Source: Eubacteriales bacterium
GTDB lineage: Bacteria > Bacillota_A > Clostridia > Christensenellales > Aristaeellaceae
DNA: 10,226 bases
Direction of reading: 5' to 3'
Assembly: GCA_030528845.1 (NCBI GenBank)
Contig: JAUMYC010000083.1
Location: 1-10,226 of the forward strand
Positions 1 to 8,429 of this stretch are shown here, piece by piece; position 1 is the first letter of the stretch, and each line of letters begins with the position of its first letter. The notes under the pieces were generated by a model, which was given only the letters and a program-made list of their open reading frames with translations, had not been told where the DNA came from and searched no databases. The position numbers were made by a program, and so were the translations under genes.

Positions 1-1114
<1,114 letters not shown>

Positions 1115-1182
1115 AGCGGAGACCTCCTGACAAAATATTGCGTTTATATTCCGTTGATTCTTCTTCAGGGGCATACGCATGA

Positions 1183-1211
1183 ATTATAACATACCCGAAA
1201 TATACGCGCAA
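1183..1211 (-). promoter_or_regulatory. Putative sigma-A promoter of the sugar isomerase-like gene
   Basis: On the minus strand, TTGCGC (1211-1206) and a perfect TATAAT (1188-1183) are separated by 17 bases. The predicted transcript start near 1176 gives a leader of about 62 nt before the start codon at 1114. The -35 is weak beyond its TTG, which would fit an activated or conditionally used promoter. The call rests on motif matching only. Confidence 0.5.
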
Positions 1212-1266
1212 CAGGCAACTTTTCCGCGCAAATCGGTTCGATTCTGTGTCATGCGCGCGCAGGGCG

Positions 1267-1295
1267 TTGACAAGGCTCTCTCCATGAAGCAAAAT
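1267..1295 (+). promoter_or_regulatory. Putative sigma-A promoter of the secreted-protein gene
   Basis: A perfect TTGACA (1267-1272) is followed after 17 bases by CAAAAT (1290-1295), a 4-of-6 match to TATAAT. Transcription would begin near 1302, about 30 nt before the ATG at 1332. Together with the minus-strand promoter at 1183-1211 it forms a divergent pair. Confidence 0.45.
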
Positions 1296-1331
1296 AGACC
1301 TGAACACAAAAAACAAAGGGAGGGACGCCGC

Positions 1332-2327
1332 ATGTCCGGGCAAAAACGCCGCGCCGCCGCATGTCTTGCGCTCGTATGCGCGCTCACCCTTGCGCTGCCC
1401 GCCCTCGCCGAGCAGGAGCACTTTATCTGCACGCCCGAGCAGGTCGCCGAGCAGATGAACCGCATCCTCTCCGGCGCAGACGGCGTGTCCGAGGCGGATT
1501 TTGCCGTCATGATCCATTACGACGATGCAGGCGGCTTTCATTTCTGCGGCCCGAACGGAGAGCACATGCTCGTCTCCGGCGAGACGCACGCCTTCGTGCG
1601 CGGCATGGTCACCCCCGAAGGCCACATGGACGAGCTCGAGCTCGTGCTCAAGCCTCGAGGCGAATTCGGCCCGCAATACGGCCTGCAGGCGGACCGCGTG
1701 GCCCGGGCCTGCATGCTGAGCATGTTTTCCTCTCTGGCCGAAGGCGAGCTCGCGCTGCTGAACCATTCCTATCTCTACGACGTGCGCCCCTATTACTACC
1801 GCGAGGGCGACGAGGGCGTGGCCGTGCGCGAGAGAATGTGCGAGATCGAGCTGCGCGACGAGGTCGTGCGCTTTGACGGCACCGCCGGCCCGGACGACGC
1901 GCTCCGCCTGCGCATCTCTTTCCTCTATAACGCCGACGAGGCCGTGCGGGAGCGCGCCAAGGAAAACGGCTGGCGCATCCAGCGGCTTTCCCAAGCCGCG
2001 AGCGAATGCGAGCTGATCCGCACCTGCGGCGAATGGCTGGACCGGCTCTCGCCGGAGCAGCTGGCGGCGCAGAGCGAGGAGATCGACGGCGTGCTTGCGC
2101 TCGCGCTGCAGAGCGCCGAGGCGATCCGGCACATGGAAAACGAGCATTTCCACGCGCAGGCCGGTTTCCTGCAGGAACTGCACAGCCTCTGCGGACAGCT
2201 GGACGCGCTCTGCGCACAGTATGCCGCGGCCCACGGCGCGGAAGACGCGACTTCCGCGCTTACGCACCTTACGGAGATCCGCCGCCTCTGCGAAGAGATC
2301 GGCCTGCTGCCCGAGAGCCTCTACTGA
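1332..2327 (+). CDS. Secreted protein of unknown function, 331 aa
   Basis: The product begins with a classic Sec signal peptide: a basic start (MSGQKRR), a hydrophobic core rich in Ala and Leu, and a likely signal peptidase I site after LALPALA (residue 26). I recognise no lipobox or LPxTG anchor, so the mature protein of about 305 residues is probably released or loosely cell-associated. Residues 30-200 look mixed alpha/beta, with many short strands. Residues 215-331 are rich in Glu, Ala, Leu and Gln and look like a helical bundle, possibly coiled-coil. No catalytic motif or known family was recognised. The ATG at 1332 was preferred to the in-frame ATG at 1179 because it has a GGGAGGG site at 1318-1324, begins a clean signal peptide and lies downstream of the promoter. 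A terminator follows 20 bases after the stop, so the gene appears monocistronic. Confidence 0.75.
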   Translation: MSGQKRRAAACLALVCALTLALPALAEQEHFICTPEQVAEQMNRILSGADGVSEADFAVMIHYDDAGGFHFCGPNGEHMLVSGETHAFVRGMVTPEGHMDELELVLKPRGEFGPQYGLQADRVARACMLSMFSSLAEGELALLNHSYLYDVRPYYYREGDEGVAVRERMCEIELRDEVVRFDGTAGPDDALRLRISFLYNADEAVRERAKENGWRIQRLSQAASECELIRTCGEWLDRLSPEQLAAQSEEIDGVLALALQSAEAIRHMENEHFHAQAGFLQELHSLCGQLDALCAQYAAAHGAEDATSALTHLTEIRRLCEEIGLLPESLY

Positions 2328-2346
2328 CTCCCCTATCGACCATTGC

Positions 2347-2374
2347 AAGGCCGGCCAAGTGCCGGTCTTTTTTT
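2347..2374 (+). terminator. Rho-independent terminator after the secreted-protein gene
   Basis: GGCCGGC (2349-2355) pairs with GCCGGTC (2361-2367) through one G-T wobble, around the loop CAAGT. Seven T residues follow at 2368-2374, and AA at 2347-2348 can extend the stem into them. This separates the secreted-protein gene from the membrane-protein gene, which has its own promoter. Confidence 0.85.
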
Positions 2375-2401
2375 CGGCAGCTCCGGCTGCGCCGGGCTGA
2401 G

Positions 2402-2431
2402 TTGACAGGAGCGGCGGCGTTCGTTTACAAT
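2402..2431 (+). promoter_or_regulatory. Near-consensus sigma-A promoter of the membrane-protein gene
   Basis: A perfect TTGACA (2402-2407) and TACAAT (2426-2431, 5 of 6) are separated by 18 bases. The predicted start near 2438 lies right at the Shine-Dalgarno sequence (2439-2444), so the leader would be only about 15 nt and carries essentially just the ribosome binding site. Confidence 0.7.
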
Positions 2432-2452
2432 GCAGGCAGGAGGGATAAAGAT

Positions 2453-4243
2453 ATGTTGGATATTCTGCGCCCGGCGCTGGGCTGGGTGTTTGTTCTTTCG
2501 TCGCTCACGGGCTGGGCCGGGGCGTTCGCTCATTACGGAAAACTCCGCGCGGAGCTGAGCGTGCCGCTGAGCGCCTGCGCCGTTGTTCTCTTGGTCTATA
2601 TCTCCGGGCTGTGCGGCTCGCTGGCCGCGGGCGCATGGCTGGCCGCCTGCGCGGGCGCTGCGCTGCTGGTGCTGGTCACGCTGCGCCACAGAGACGTCTG
2701 GCGCTCCTTCGCCACGCCCGGCTTCGCCTTTCTCGTTCTCTTCGGGGCATTTGTCGCCGCGCAGGTCTACGACGACCCGCTCGCCCACAACGACGACTTC
2801 AACCACTGGGCGGTCATGGTCCGCAACATGCTGCTTCTGGATCGCTTCCCGGATGCAAGCGTCACGGCGATCGATTTTTCTTCCTATCCGCCCGGCACGG
2901 CCGTGTTTAATTATTTTGTCAACCGCATGTGCTTCGGCGCCTACAGCGAGGGCCGGCTCATCTTCTCGCAAAACCTGATGGTGCTCATGTTCCTGCCGCC
3001 GCTGTTTTTGCCCATGCACGGGCGCTCCGACGAGGGCAAGGCCGACCGCGCGGCGCTCTACGGCATGCTCTGCGCCTGCGCCGTGCTGATCTTCCTCTAT
3101 GAATTCCGCGCGCTGGTCGTAGACGTGGTCAACGGCGCGATAGGCTTTGCGGCGCTGGCGGGCGTGCTCGCGCTGCGGGACGAACCGAAAAAGGCAGCAT
3201 TCTATGCAGGCCTCGTCACCTGCGTGGGCCTGCTGGTGAAATACTCCAATATTTTCTATTTCGCCGTCACCGCCGTCGCGCTTTTGTGGGTGTGCCGCTG
3301 CGCGCGCAGGCGCGGCGAAAAGAGCGGACTGGGCGCGGCGCTGCTCGCCGGCGGGCTGTGCGCGGCGCTGGTGCTGACGTGGTTCGTCCATGTACGCGTG
3401 GCCTTCGGCGGCGTGGCGGACATGCACTCCATGAACCTCGGCCGCATTCTGGACGTGCTGCGCGGCTGGTCTCAAGAGGACGTCCGCGCCATCGCGCGCG
3501 TCTGCCTGCACATGGCCACCAGCCCCACCAAATCCGCCGTGCTGCTCACTCTGTTCATGAACGCCGTCGCCCTCGCCCTCGCCGCGTGGCATCGCATCGC
3601 CTTCCGCCGAAGCCCGGCGCGGCTGCTGCGCGCCGTGGCTCTGGCCGACGCCGCCTATATCGCCTACCAGCTCATGCTCTTCGCCGCCTATCTGCTCTCC
3701 TTCCCGCGCGACGAAGCCCTGCGCGCCGCGAGCTACGGCCGCTACAACATGAGCATCATGATCTGGGTGATCGGCTTCCTGTCCTATGTCTGCGTGGAGG
3801 AGATGCGCGCGCTCGGCGGCGCAAAGGGCGCGCGGGCATGGCGCGCACTGTGCGGCACGGGCTTTGCGCTGGTCACCTGCGCGGCCCTCGTCATCACCGG
3901 AGAGGGCGCCACGCTCGTGCAGGCCTACCCCTACGAGGGCACCCGCCAGCACGCCGCGGATATCATCCTCTCGCAAAATGAATTCGACGATTCCGACAGC
4001 TTTTTCGTCCTCGCGGCAGATCCGGACGCGCGGCAGGTGGCCAGCGTGTTCCATTATAAGGTGAACCGCCATGTCGATTCCGTGGCCTCCGCGCAGGAGC
4101 TGCTCGCGCTGTGCTCCGAGCACGATTACCTCATCATCATGGAAAACGACGCGCGCATCGCCGCCCTTCTGGAGGGGCTCGACCTCGCCGACGGGCTCAT
4201 CGGCGCCTATCCCATGGAAGAAGTCGCGGCCTTGGCGCCCTGA
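2453..4243 (+). CDS. Polytopic membrane protein, putative GT-C-type glycosyltransferase, 596 aa
   Basis: The protein has many hydrophobic segments: near residues 7-25, 38-55, 57-75 and 85-102, several more between about 170 and 300, and further ones around 360-380, 400-425, 440-455 and 470-490. A mostly hydrophilic C-terminal domain of about 100 residues follows. After the first four segments comes the acidic, aromatic loop DDPLAHNDDFNHWA, with D114, D115 and H118. An acidic pair in the first large outer loop is the hallmark of GT-C enzymes, which transfer sugars from polyprenyl-phosphate donors on the outer membrane face. The motif SSYPPGTAVFNYF about 30 residues later fits that reading. The fold assignment is inference; acceptor and donor are unknown. 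The start at 2453 has GGAGGG at 2439-2444. The long in-frame extension upstream to 2006 overlaps the previous gene and its terminator and is not used. Alternatives are an O-antigen ligase-like or other envelope polymer protein. Confidence 0.7.
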   Translation: MLDILRPALGWVFVLSSLTGWAGAFAHYGKLRAELSVPLSACAVVLLVYISGLCGSLAAGAWLAACAGAALLVLVTLRHRDVWRSFATPGFAFLVLFGAFVAAQVYDDPLAHNDDFNHWAVMVRNMLLLDRFPDASVTAIDFSSYPPGTAVFNYFVNRMCFGAYSEGRLIFSQNLMVLMFLPPLFLPMHGRSDEGKADRAALYGMLCACAVLIFLYEFRALVVDVVNGAIGFAALAGVLALRDEPKKAAFYAGLVTCVGLLVKYSNIFYFAVTAVALLWVCRCARRRGEKSGLGAALLAGGLCAALVLTWFVHVRVAFGGVADMHSMNLGRILDVLRGWSQEDVRAIARVCLHMATSPTKSAVLLTLFMNAVALALAAWHRIAFRRSPARLLRAVALADAAYIAYQLMLFAAYLLSFPRDEALRAASYGRYNMSIMIWVIGFLSYVCVEEMRALGGAKGARAWRALCGTGFALVTCAALVITGEGATLVQAYPYEGTRQHAADIILSQNEFDDSDSFFVLAADPDARQVASVFHYKVNRHVDSVASAQELLALCSEHDYLIIMENDARIAALLEGLDLADGLIGAYPMEEVAALAP

Positions 4244-4327
4244 ACGCAGCCTTTTGCGGGCACTTCGCCCTTTTGAGCATGAATTCGGCCTCCCGCGGGC
4301 AGATTGTTTCCCGGAGGTGAAACGCCG

Positions 4328-4510
4328 ATGAAAAGTCTGCCCAGAAAGAAGCGGCGCGCGGAGGCGCTGCAATGGGAGCAGGACGTGGCCTGCTGCACGG
4401 AGGCGACGGGCCTGCTGCCCGCCCTGCCGCAGCACCCGCGTCAAAGGCGCGCGCTGCTCTCGCTCTATGCGCTGCAGCGCACGCCCAACCAGACCGGCTG
4501 GCACAGCTGA
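4328..4510 (+). CDS. Small basic protein of unknown function, 60 aa
   Basis: This short gene encodes a 60-residue product beginning MKSLPRKKRRAEALQWEQD. It has a strongly basic N-terminus (KKRR near residues 7-10), two adjacent cysteines near residue 22 followed by EATGLLPALP, and a helical-looking stretch rich in Arg, Ala and Leu up to LYALQ. The evidence that it is real is a perfect GGAGGTGA Shine-Dalgarno sequence at 4313-4320, seven bases before the ATG, and a strong terminator 27 bases after the stop. It lies 84 bp after the membrane-protein gene and could be read through from it, since no convincing promoter was seen in between. No domain or family was recognised. An RNA- or membrane-surface-binding role is possible from charge alone, but this is speculation. 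Confidence 0.6.
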   Translation: MKSLPRKKRRAEALQWEQDVACCTEATGLLPALPQHPRQRRALLSLYALQRTPNQTGWHS

Positions 4511-4537
4511 ACGAGCCGCCGCCTTTGCAAAAGAAAC

Positions 4538-4578
4538 GCCGCCCCCTCGAAATGATTCGAGAGAGCGGCTGCTTTTTT
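4538..4578. terminator. Bidirectional Rho-independent terminator between converging genes
   Basis: CTCGAA (4546-4551) pairs with TTCGAG (4556-4561) around the loop ATGA. Below a 3x3 internal loop, GCCGC (4538-4542) pairs with GCGGC (4565-4569). Rightward there are six T residues at 4573-4578. Leftward, the run of A at 4530-4536 gives a T-rich tail on the minus strand. It therefore serves the small gene at 4328 on the plus strand and citrate synthase, whose stop is at 4588, on the minus strand. Confidence 0.85.
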
Positions 4579-4587
4579 ATGAGAGAT

Positions 4588-5949
4588 TCAGCGCTCGTCC
4601 ATTTCCCGATAGGGCTCGTGCAGCACGGCGGCGCGATAGGCCGGGCGGATGATGCGCTTGCCGGAGACGATCTCCTCGATGCGATGGGCGCACCAGCCGG
4701 AGATGCGCGCGATGGCGAACAGCGGCGTGTAGAGCTCCTCCGGGATGCCCAGCATGCGATAGACCAGGCCGGAATACATATCCACATTCGCGCAGACGGG
4801 CAGGCTCATGCCCTTGCGCTCCATCAGCAGCGGCACGCCCAGCCGTTCCACCTTTTCCATCAGCTCGAAATCCTCCAGATGCCCGGTGTTCTGGGCCATT
4901 TCCTTGGCATAGCGCTTGAGCACGACCGCGCGCGGGTCGGATTCGGTATAGACCGCATGGCCGATGCCGTAGATCTTGCCGGAGCCGTCTCCCGCCTGCT
5001 TGTCGAGGATCTTCACGAGATAATCCTGCACTGCGCCGTCGTCCTTCCAGTTCGGCACGTTTTCCTTGATATCATGGAACATCTCCATGACCTTGGCGTT
5101 CGCGCCGCCGTGCAGCGGGCCCTTGAGCGAGGAGACCGCCGCCGCGATGGCGGAGTAGGTATCCGTGCCGGAGGAAGAGACCGCGCGGCAGACGAAGGCG
5201 GAGTTGTTGCCGCCGCCGTGCTCGGCGTGCAGAATGAGCATCAGGTCCAGCAGCTTGGCTTCCTCGTCGGAATAGCGCTTGTCCTGCCGCACCACCCGCA
5301 GAAAGTTCTCCGCCACGGAGAGCTTTTCTTTGGATTTGTGGATGTAGAGCGATTTTCCGTCAAAATAATGCCTCTTGACGGCGTAGGCGTTGGCCACGAT
5401 GACCGGGAAGCGCCCGATGAGCTCGATGGACTGGCGCATGAGGTTTTCGATGGAGATGTCGTCCGGGTTTTCGTCGTAGGAATACAGCGCCATGACGCCG
5501 CGGCAGAGCTTGTTCATCACGTTGCGGCTGGGCGCCTTGATGATCATGTCCTCCACAAAGCCCTCGGGCAGCTGGCGCGCCTTGGAGAGCACGGTGTCGA
5601 AGGTCTCGAACTGCTCGGCCGTGGGCAGATGGCCCAGCAGCAGAAGATATGCGACCTCTTCGTAGCCGAAGGTATTGTCGCGCGCATGCGCGGAGATGAT
5701 ATCCATCACGTCGATGCCCCTGTAATAGAGCTTGCCGGGCATGGGCAGCCTCTCTCCGTCCTGCATGACGTAGCCCTGCACGCTGCCGATGCGCGTGACG
5801 CCCGCGAGCACGCCGGAGCCGTCGCTGTTGCGCAGGCCGCGCTTGATGGCGTCGGAATGGTAGACCTTTTCGGGAAGGGTATATTCGCTTTGAACATTTT
5901 CGCACAGCGAGCGCACATAGCCCGCCAAAGGATCGTGTAGGATCTGCAT
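4588..5949 (-). CDS. Citrate synthase, 453 aa
   Basis: The enzyme condenses oxaloacetate with acetyl-CoA to give citrate and CoA, the entry step of the oxidative TCA branch in the cytoplasm. The family motifs appear in order: LLLLGHLPT, HAEHGGGNNS (H241, H244), SLKGPLHGGAN (H280), YGIGHAVYTESDPRA (H331) and ANVDMYSG (D390). H280, H331 and D390 correspond to the His/His/Asp catalytic triad of pig citrate synthase (H274, H320, D375). At 453 residues it is in the normal range for long clostridial citrate synthases. The 2-methylcitrate synthase activity of relatives cannot be excluded, but the divergent isocitrate dehydrogenase argues for citrate. The start is supported by AGGAGG at 5964-5959, nine bases before the ATG. 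The gene has its own promoter with a palindrome over the -10, and ends at the shared terminator at 4538-4578. Confidence 0.95.
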   Translation of the reverse strand: MQILHDPLAGYVRSLCENVQSEYTLPEKVYHSDAIKRGLRNSDGSGVLAGVTRIGSVQGYVMQDGERLPMPGKLYYRGIDVMDIISAHARDNTFGYEEVAYLLLLGHLPTAEQFETFDTVLSKARQLPEGFVEDMIIKAPSRNVMNKLCRGVMALYSYDENPDDISIENLMRQSIELIGRFPVIVANAYAVKRHYFDGKSLYIHKSKEKLSVAENFLRVVRQDKRYSDEEAKLLDLMLILHAEHGGGNNSAFVCRAVSSSGTDTYSAIAAAVSSLKGPLHGGANAKVMEMFHDIKENVPNWKDDGAVQDYLVKILDKQAGDGSGKIYGIGHAVYTESDPRAVVLKRYAKEMAQNTGHLEDFELMEKVERLGVPLLMERKGMSLPVCANVDMYSGLVYRMLGIPEELYTPLFAIARISGWCAHRIEEIVSGKRIIRPAYRAAVLHEPYREMDER

Positions 5950-6017
5950 TTTTATTTTCCTCCTCGGGAAACGGGGCTCGTTTTTTCATGCCGCATATCG
6001 CCTGCCCCGACGGCGAT

Positions 6018-6036
6018 TTTGCAATAGTATAGCAAA
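6018..6036. promoter_or_regulatory. 19-bp palindrome over the citrate synthase -10: putative operator
   Basis: TTTGCAATAGTATAGCAAA is an odd-length palindrome centred on G6027, with 8 of 9 symmetric pairs matching (only A6023/A6031 fails). It covers the whole minus-strand -10 (6031-6026) and the predicted transcript start near 6019, the classic position for a repressor of citrate synthase. The half-site GCAAA/TTTGC is seen directly; the regulator is unknown, and no regulator gene lies in the window. It does not fit the ATAA-N7-TTAT pattern I associate with CcpC. Confidence 0.4.
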
Positions 6037-6054
6037 TATCATGCATAATAGCAA
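6026..6054 (-). promoter_or_regulatory. Putative sigma-A promoter of citrate synthase
   Basis: On the minus strand, TTGCTA (6054-6049) and TATACT (6031-6026) are 17 bases apart, with TGC just before the -10 (extended -10). Transcription would start near 6019, leaving a leader of about 70 nt. ATAGCAA occurs twice on the plus strand, at 6029-6035 and 6048-6054, so the -35 and -10 boxes lie in 19-bp-spaced direct repeats. Confidence 0.65.
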
Positions 6055-6117
6055 GGTCTGCCGCGCAAAAAACCCGCATCTTCTGAAATTTTATACCGCT
6101 CCGACATGCAAAAACTG

Positions 6118-6146
6118 TTGCCCGTGCGGGCGGCATGTGCTATACT
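6118..6146 (+). promoter_or_regulatory. Putative extended -10 promoter of the hydratase-icd operon
   Basis: TTGCCC (6118-6123) and TATACT (6141-6146) are separated by 17 bases, and TGC precedes the -10, giving an extended -10. The predicted start near 6153 gives a leader of about 32 nt. The spacer holds the palindrome GCCCGTGCGGGC (6120-6131), which overlaps the -35 and could be a protein-binding site. The core TGCTATACT is identical to that of the divergent citrate synthase promoter. Confidence 0.65.
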
Positions 6147-6184
6147 AAGGGCAATCTTTCCGGAAAAGAGGAAGGCAAAACACC

Positions 6185-8425
6185 ATGATCAATCTTCATA
6201 CAGAGCCCTGCATGCTCTCCGCAAACGGGATCATGCCGGTCGAAAACGCAGTTTCTCTGGAAGCAGGCCGCGAGAAGACGCTGGCCTACCGCATCCTGCG
6301 CGCGCATGACCTCTCCTGCGATGCGAAAAAAATGCGCATCCGCTTCGACAGCATGCTCTCGCACGACATTACTTATGTAGGCATCATCCAGACCGCGCGC
6401 GCCAGCGGCCTCATGCGCTTCCCCTTGCCCTACGCGCTGACCAACTGTCACAACAGCCTCTGCGCCGTCGGCGGCACCATCAACGAGGACGACCATCTCT
6501 TCGGCCTGTCCGCCGCAAAAAAATACGGCGGCATTTTCGTCCCGCCGAATCAGGCCGTCATCCATCAGTATGCGCGCGAGATGATGGCGGGCTGCGGAAA
6601 GATGATCCTCGGCTCGGACAGCCACACGCGCTACGGCGCGCTGGGCACGCTGGGCGTGGGCGAGGGCGGGCCGGAGCTGGTCAAGCAGCTGCTCAAAAAC
6701 ACCTATGACATCTCCGCGCCGCAGGTCGTGCTCGTCTGGCTGAAGGGCGCGCCCAAAAAGGGCGTAGGCCCGCACGACGTGGCCATCGCCCTGTGCGGAG
6801 CGACCTACAAAAACGGCTTTGTGAAAAACAAGGTGCTGGAATTTGCCGGGCCGGGCGTCGCAAGCCTGCCGATGGATTTCCGCATCGGCATCGACGTGAT
6901 GACCACCGAGACCACCTGCCTGAGCTCCGTCTGGGAGACGGACGAGCAGGTGCGCGCGTACCTCGCCGCGCACGGCCGGGGCGAGGAATACGCCGAGATG
7001 AAAGCCCCCGCGGGCGCGTGCTACGATTCGTGGATCGAGATTGACCTTTCGACGGTCGATCCCATGTGCGCGCTGCCGTTCCACCCCTCCGAGGCCTATA
7101 CCATCCGCGAGCTGAACGAGCACCCGCACGACATCCTGCGCGAGGCGGAAAAACGCGCGCAGGAGCAGTTCGGCGGCAAGGTACAGCTGGATCTGCTCAG
7201 CAAGATCACCCCGCGCGGCATTCTGGCCGATCAGGGCGTCATCGCGGGCTGCGCGGGCGGCATGTACGACAACATCGCCGAGGCCGCGGCCATCCTGCGC
7301 GGCGGCGATATCGGCTGCGGGGCCTATTCCCTCTCCGTCTATCCGCCGAGCATCCCGGTGAACCTGGAGCTGATCAAAAACGGCGTGCAGCAGGAGCTGC
7401 TCGAGGCGGGCGCGCTGTTCAAGCCCTGCTTCTGCGGGCCGTGCTTCGGCGCGGGCGACGTGCCTGCGCACAACGGCCTCTCTCTGCGCCACACCACGCG
7501 CAATTTCCCCAACCGCGAGGGCTCCCGCCCCGGCGACGGGCAGATCGCGGCGGTCATGCTCATGGACGCGCGTTCCATCGCCGCCACGGCGAAAAACCAC
7601 GGCGTCATCACCCCGGCGACCGAGATCGACTACGACCTCCCCGCCGCGCACGCCTATGCATTCGACAAGAGCGTCTACGAAAAGCGCTGCTATTTCGGCT
7701 TTGAACAGGCAAAGCCCGAGGAAGAGCTGGTCATGGGCCCGAACATCGCCCCGTGGCCGCAGATCGAGCCGCTCAAGGACGATCTGCTCGTGCGGCTGGC
7801 CTGCGTCATCCACGACCCGGTGACCACCACGGACGAGCTCATCCCCTCCGGCGAGACCTCCTCCTACCGCTCCAACCCCATCAGGCTCGCCTCCTTCACC
7901 CTCTCCCGACGCGACCCGGCCTATGTCGGCCGCGCGCAGCAGGCGCAGGCAGAGGCGCAGGCGCTTCTGCACGGGGAAGCGTCCGCAGAGCTCCGGACGG
8001 CCGCAGAGGCGCTGGGCGCAGAGCTCGGCCAAACCAGCTTCGGCTCGGCCATCTTCGCCTGCAGGCCCGGCGACGGTTCCGCACGCGAGCAGGCCGCCTC
8101 CTGCCAGAGAGTGCTGGGCGGAAGCGCGAACATCTGCTACGAATACGCAACCAAGCGCTATCGCTCCAACTGCATCAACTGGGGCATGCTGCCCTTCACC
8201 ATCGACGAGGGCACGCCCTTTGACTATGCGCCCGGCGACTATCTCTTCGTGCCGCAGGTGCGCGCCGCCGTGCTCGAGGGCAGGGCCGATCTCCCGGCCA
8301 AGGTGCTCTCCGGCGGCCGTGTGACCGAGCTCACGCTGCACTTGGGCAGCCTGACCGAAGAGGAAAAGCAGATCATCCTGCTGGGCTGCCTGATGAACTA
8401 TTACGCCGCGAACAAGGGGGAATAA
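6185..8425 (+). CDS. Aconitase-superfamily hydratase, YbhJ type, 746 aa; probable aconitase
   Basis: This is a complete aconitase-fold protein, close in length to E. coli YbhJ (about 750 aa) and shorter than AcnA/AcnB. Likely [4Fe-4S] ligands are C356 ([10 protein letters not shown]) plus C417 and C420 ([13 protein letters not shown]). The spacings of 61 and 3 compare with 63 and 3 for C358, C421 and C424 of mitochondrial aconitase. Other conserved active-site elements are EDDH (D103, H104), IHQ (H127), GSDSHT (D145, S146, H147) and RNFPNREGS. The swivel-domain signature is [11 protein letters not shown] (555-565) rather than the usual GSSREH type, which marks the YbhJ-like branch. Members are usually annotated only as hydratase. 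Its place between citrate synthase and isocitrate dehydrogenase suggests it isomerises citrate to isocitrate via cis-aconitate; this is context inference. The start has GAGGAAGG at 6168-6175. It is the first gene of a two-gene operon. Confidence 0.88.
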   Translation: MINLHTEPCMLSANGIMPVENAVSLEAGREKTLAYRILRAHDLSCDAKKMRIRFDSMLSHDITYVGIIQTARASGLMRFPLPYALTNCHNSLCAVGGTINEDDHLFGLSAAKKYGGIFVPPNQAVIHQYAREMMAGCGKMILGSDSHTRYGALGTLGVGEGGPELVKQLLKNTYDISAPQVVLVWLKGAPKKGVGPHDVAIALCGATYKNGFVKNKVLEFAGPGVASLPMDFRIGIDVMTTETTCLSSVWETDEQVRAYLAAHGRGEEYAEMKAPAGACYDSWIEIDLSTVDPMCALPFHPSEAYTIRELNEHPHDILREAEKRAQEQFGGKVQLDLLSKITPRGILADQGVIAGCAGGMYDNIAEAAAILRGGDIGCGAYSLSVYPPSIPVNLELIKNGVQQELLEAGALFKPCFCGPCFGAGDVPAHNGLSLRHTTRNFPNREGSRPGDGQIAAVMLMDARSIAATAKNHGVITPATEIDYDLPAAHAYAFDKSVYEKRCYFGFEQAKPEEELVMGPNIAPWPQIEPLKDDLLVRLACVIHDPVTTTDELIPSGETSSYRSNPIRLASFTLSRRDPAYVGRAQQAQAEAQALLHGEASAELRTAAEALGAELGQTSFGSAIFACRPGDGSAREQAASCQRVLGGSANICYEYATKRYRSNCINWGMLPFTIDEGTPFDYAPGDYLFVPQVRAAVLEGRADLPAKVLSGGRVTELTLHLGSLTEEEKQIILLGCLMNYYAANKGE

Positions 8426-8429
8426 AAAA

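Noticed and set aside
1179..1331. Upstream in-frame start of the secreted-protein gene
   Set aside because: It would bury the signal peptide inside the protein, has no ribosome binding site, and lies upstream of the likely promoter.
1630..1645. Perfect 16-bp palindrome ACGAGCTCGAGCTCGT
   Set aside because: It lies in the middle of a coding region and arises from alternating GAG/CTC codons for Glu-Leu, so it is expected from codon bias.
2006..2452. N-terminal extension of the membrane-protein gene
   Set aside because: The extension lies inside the secreted-protein gene and across a terminator and promoter, and is Arg/Ala-rich. The ATG at 2453 has a good ribosome binding site.
4258..4274. Small hairpin GGGC-ACTTC-GCCC followed by TTTT after the membrane-protein gene
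   Set aside because: A 4-bp stem with four T is too weak to call a terminator. If it acts at all it may only attenuate transcription into the small gene.
2333..4504. 723-codon open frame on the minus strand opposite the membrane-protein and small-protein genes
   Set aside because: Composition is His/Arg/Gln/Glu-rich without domains, and it runs across the terminator and promoter region at 2347-2431. It is an antisense artefact.
4372..5940. 522-codon plus-strand open frame opposite citrate synthase
   Set aside because: It is a shadow of citrate synthase, whose catalytic motifs are unambiguous, and it crosses the bidirectional terminator.
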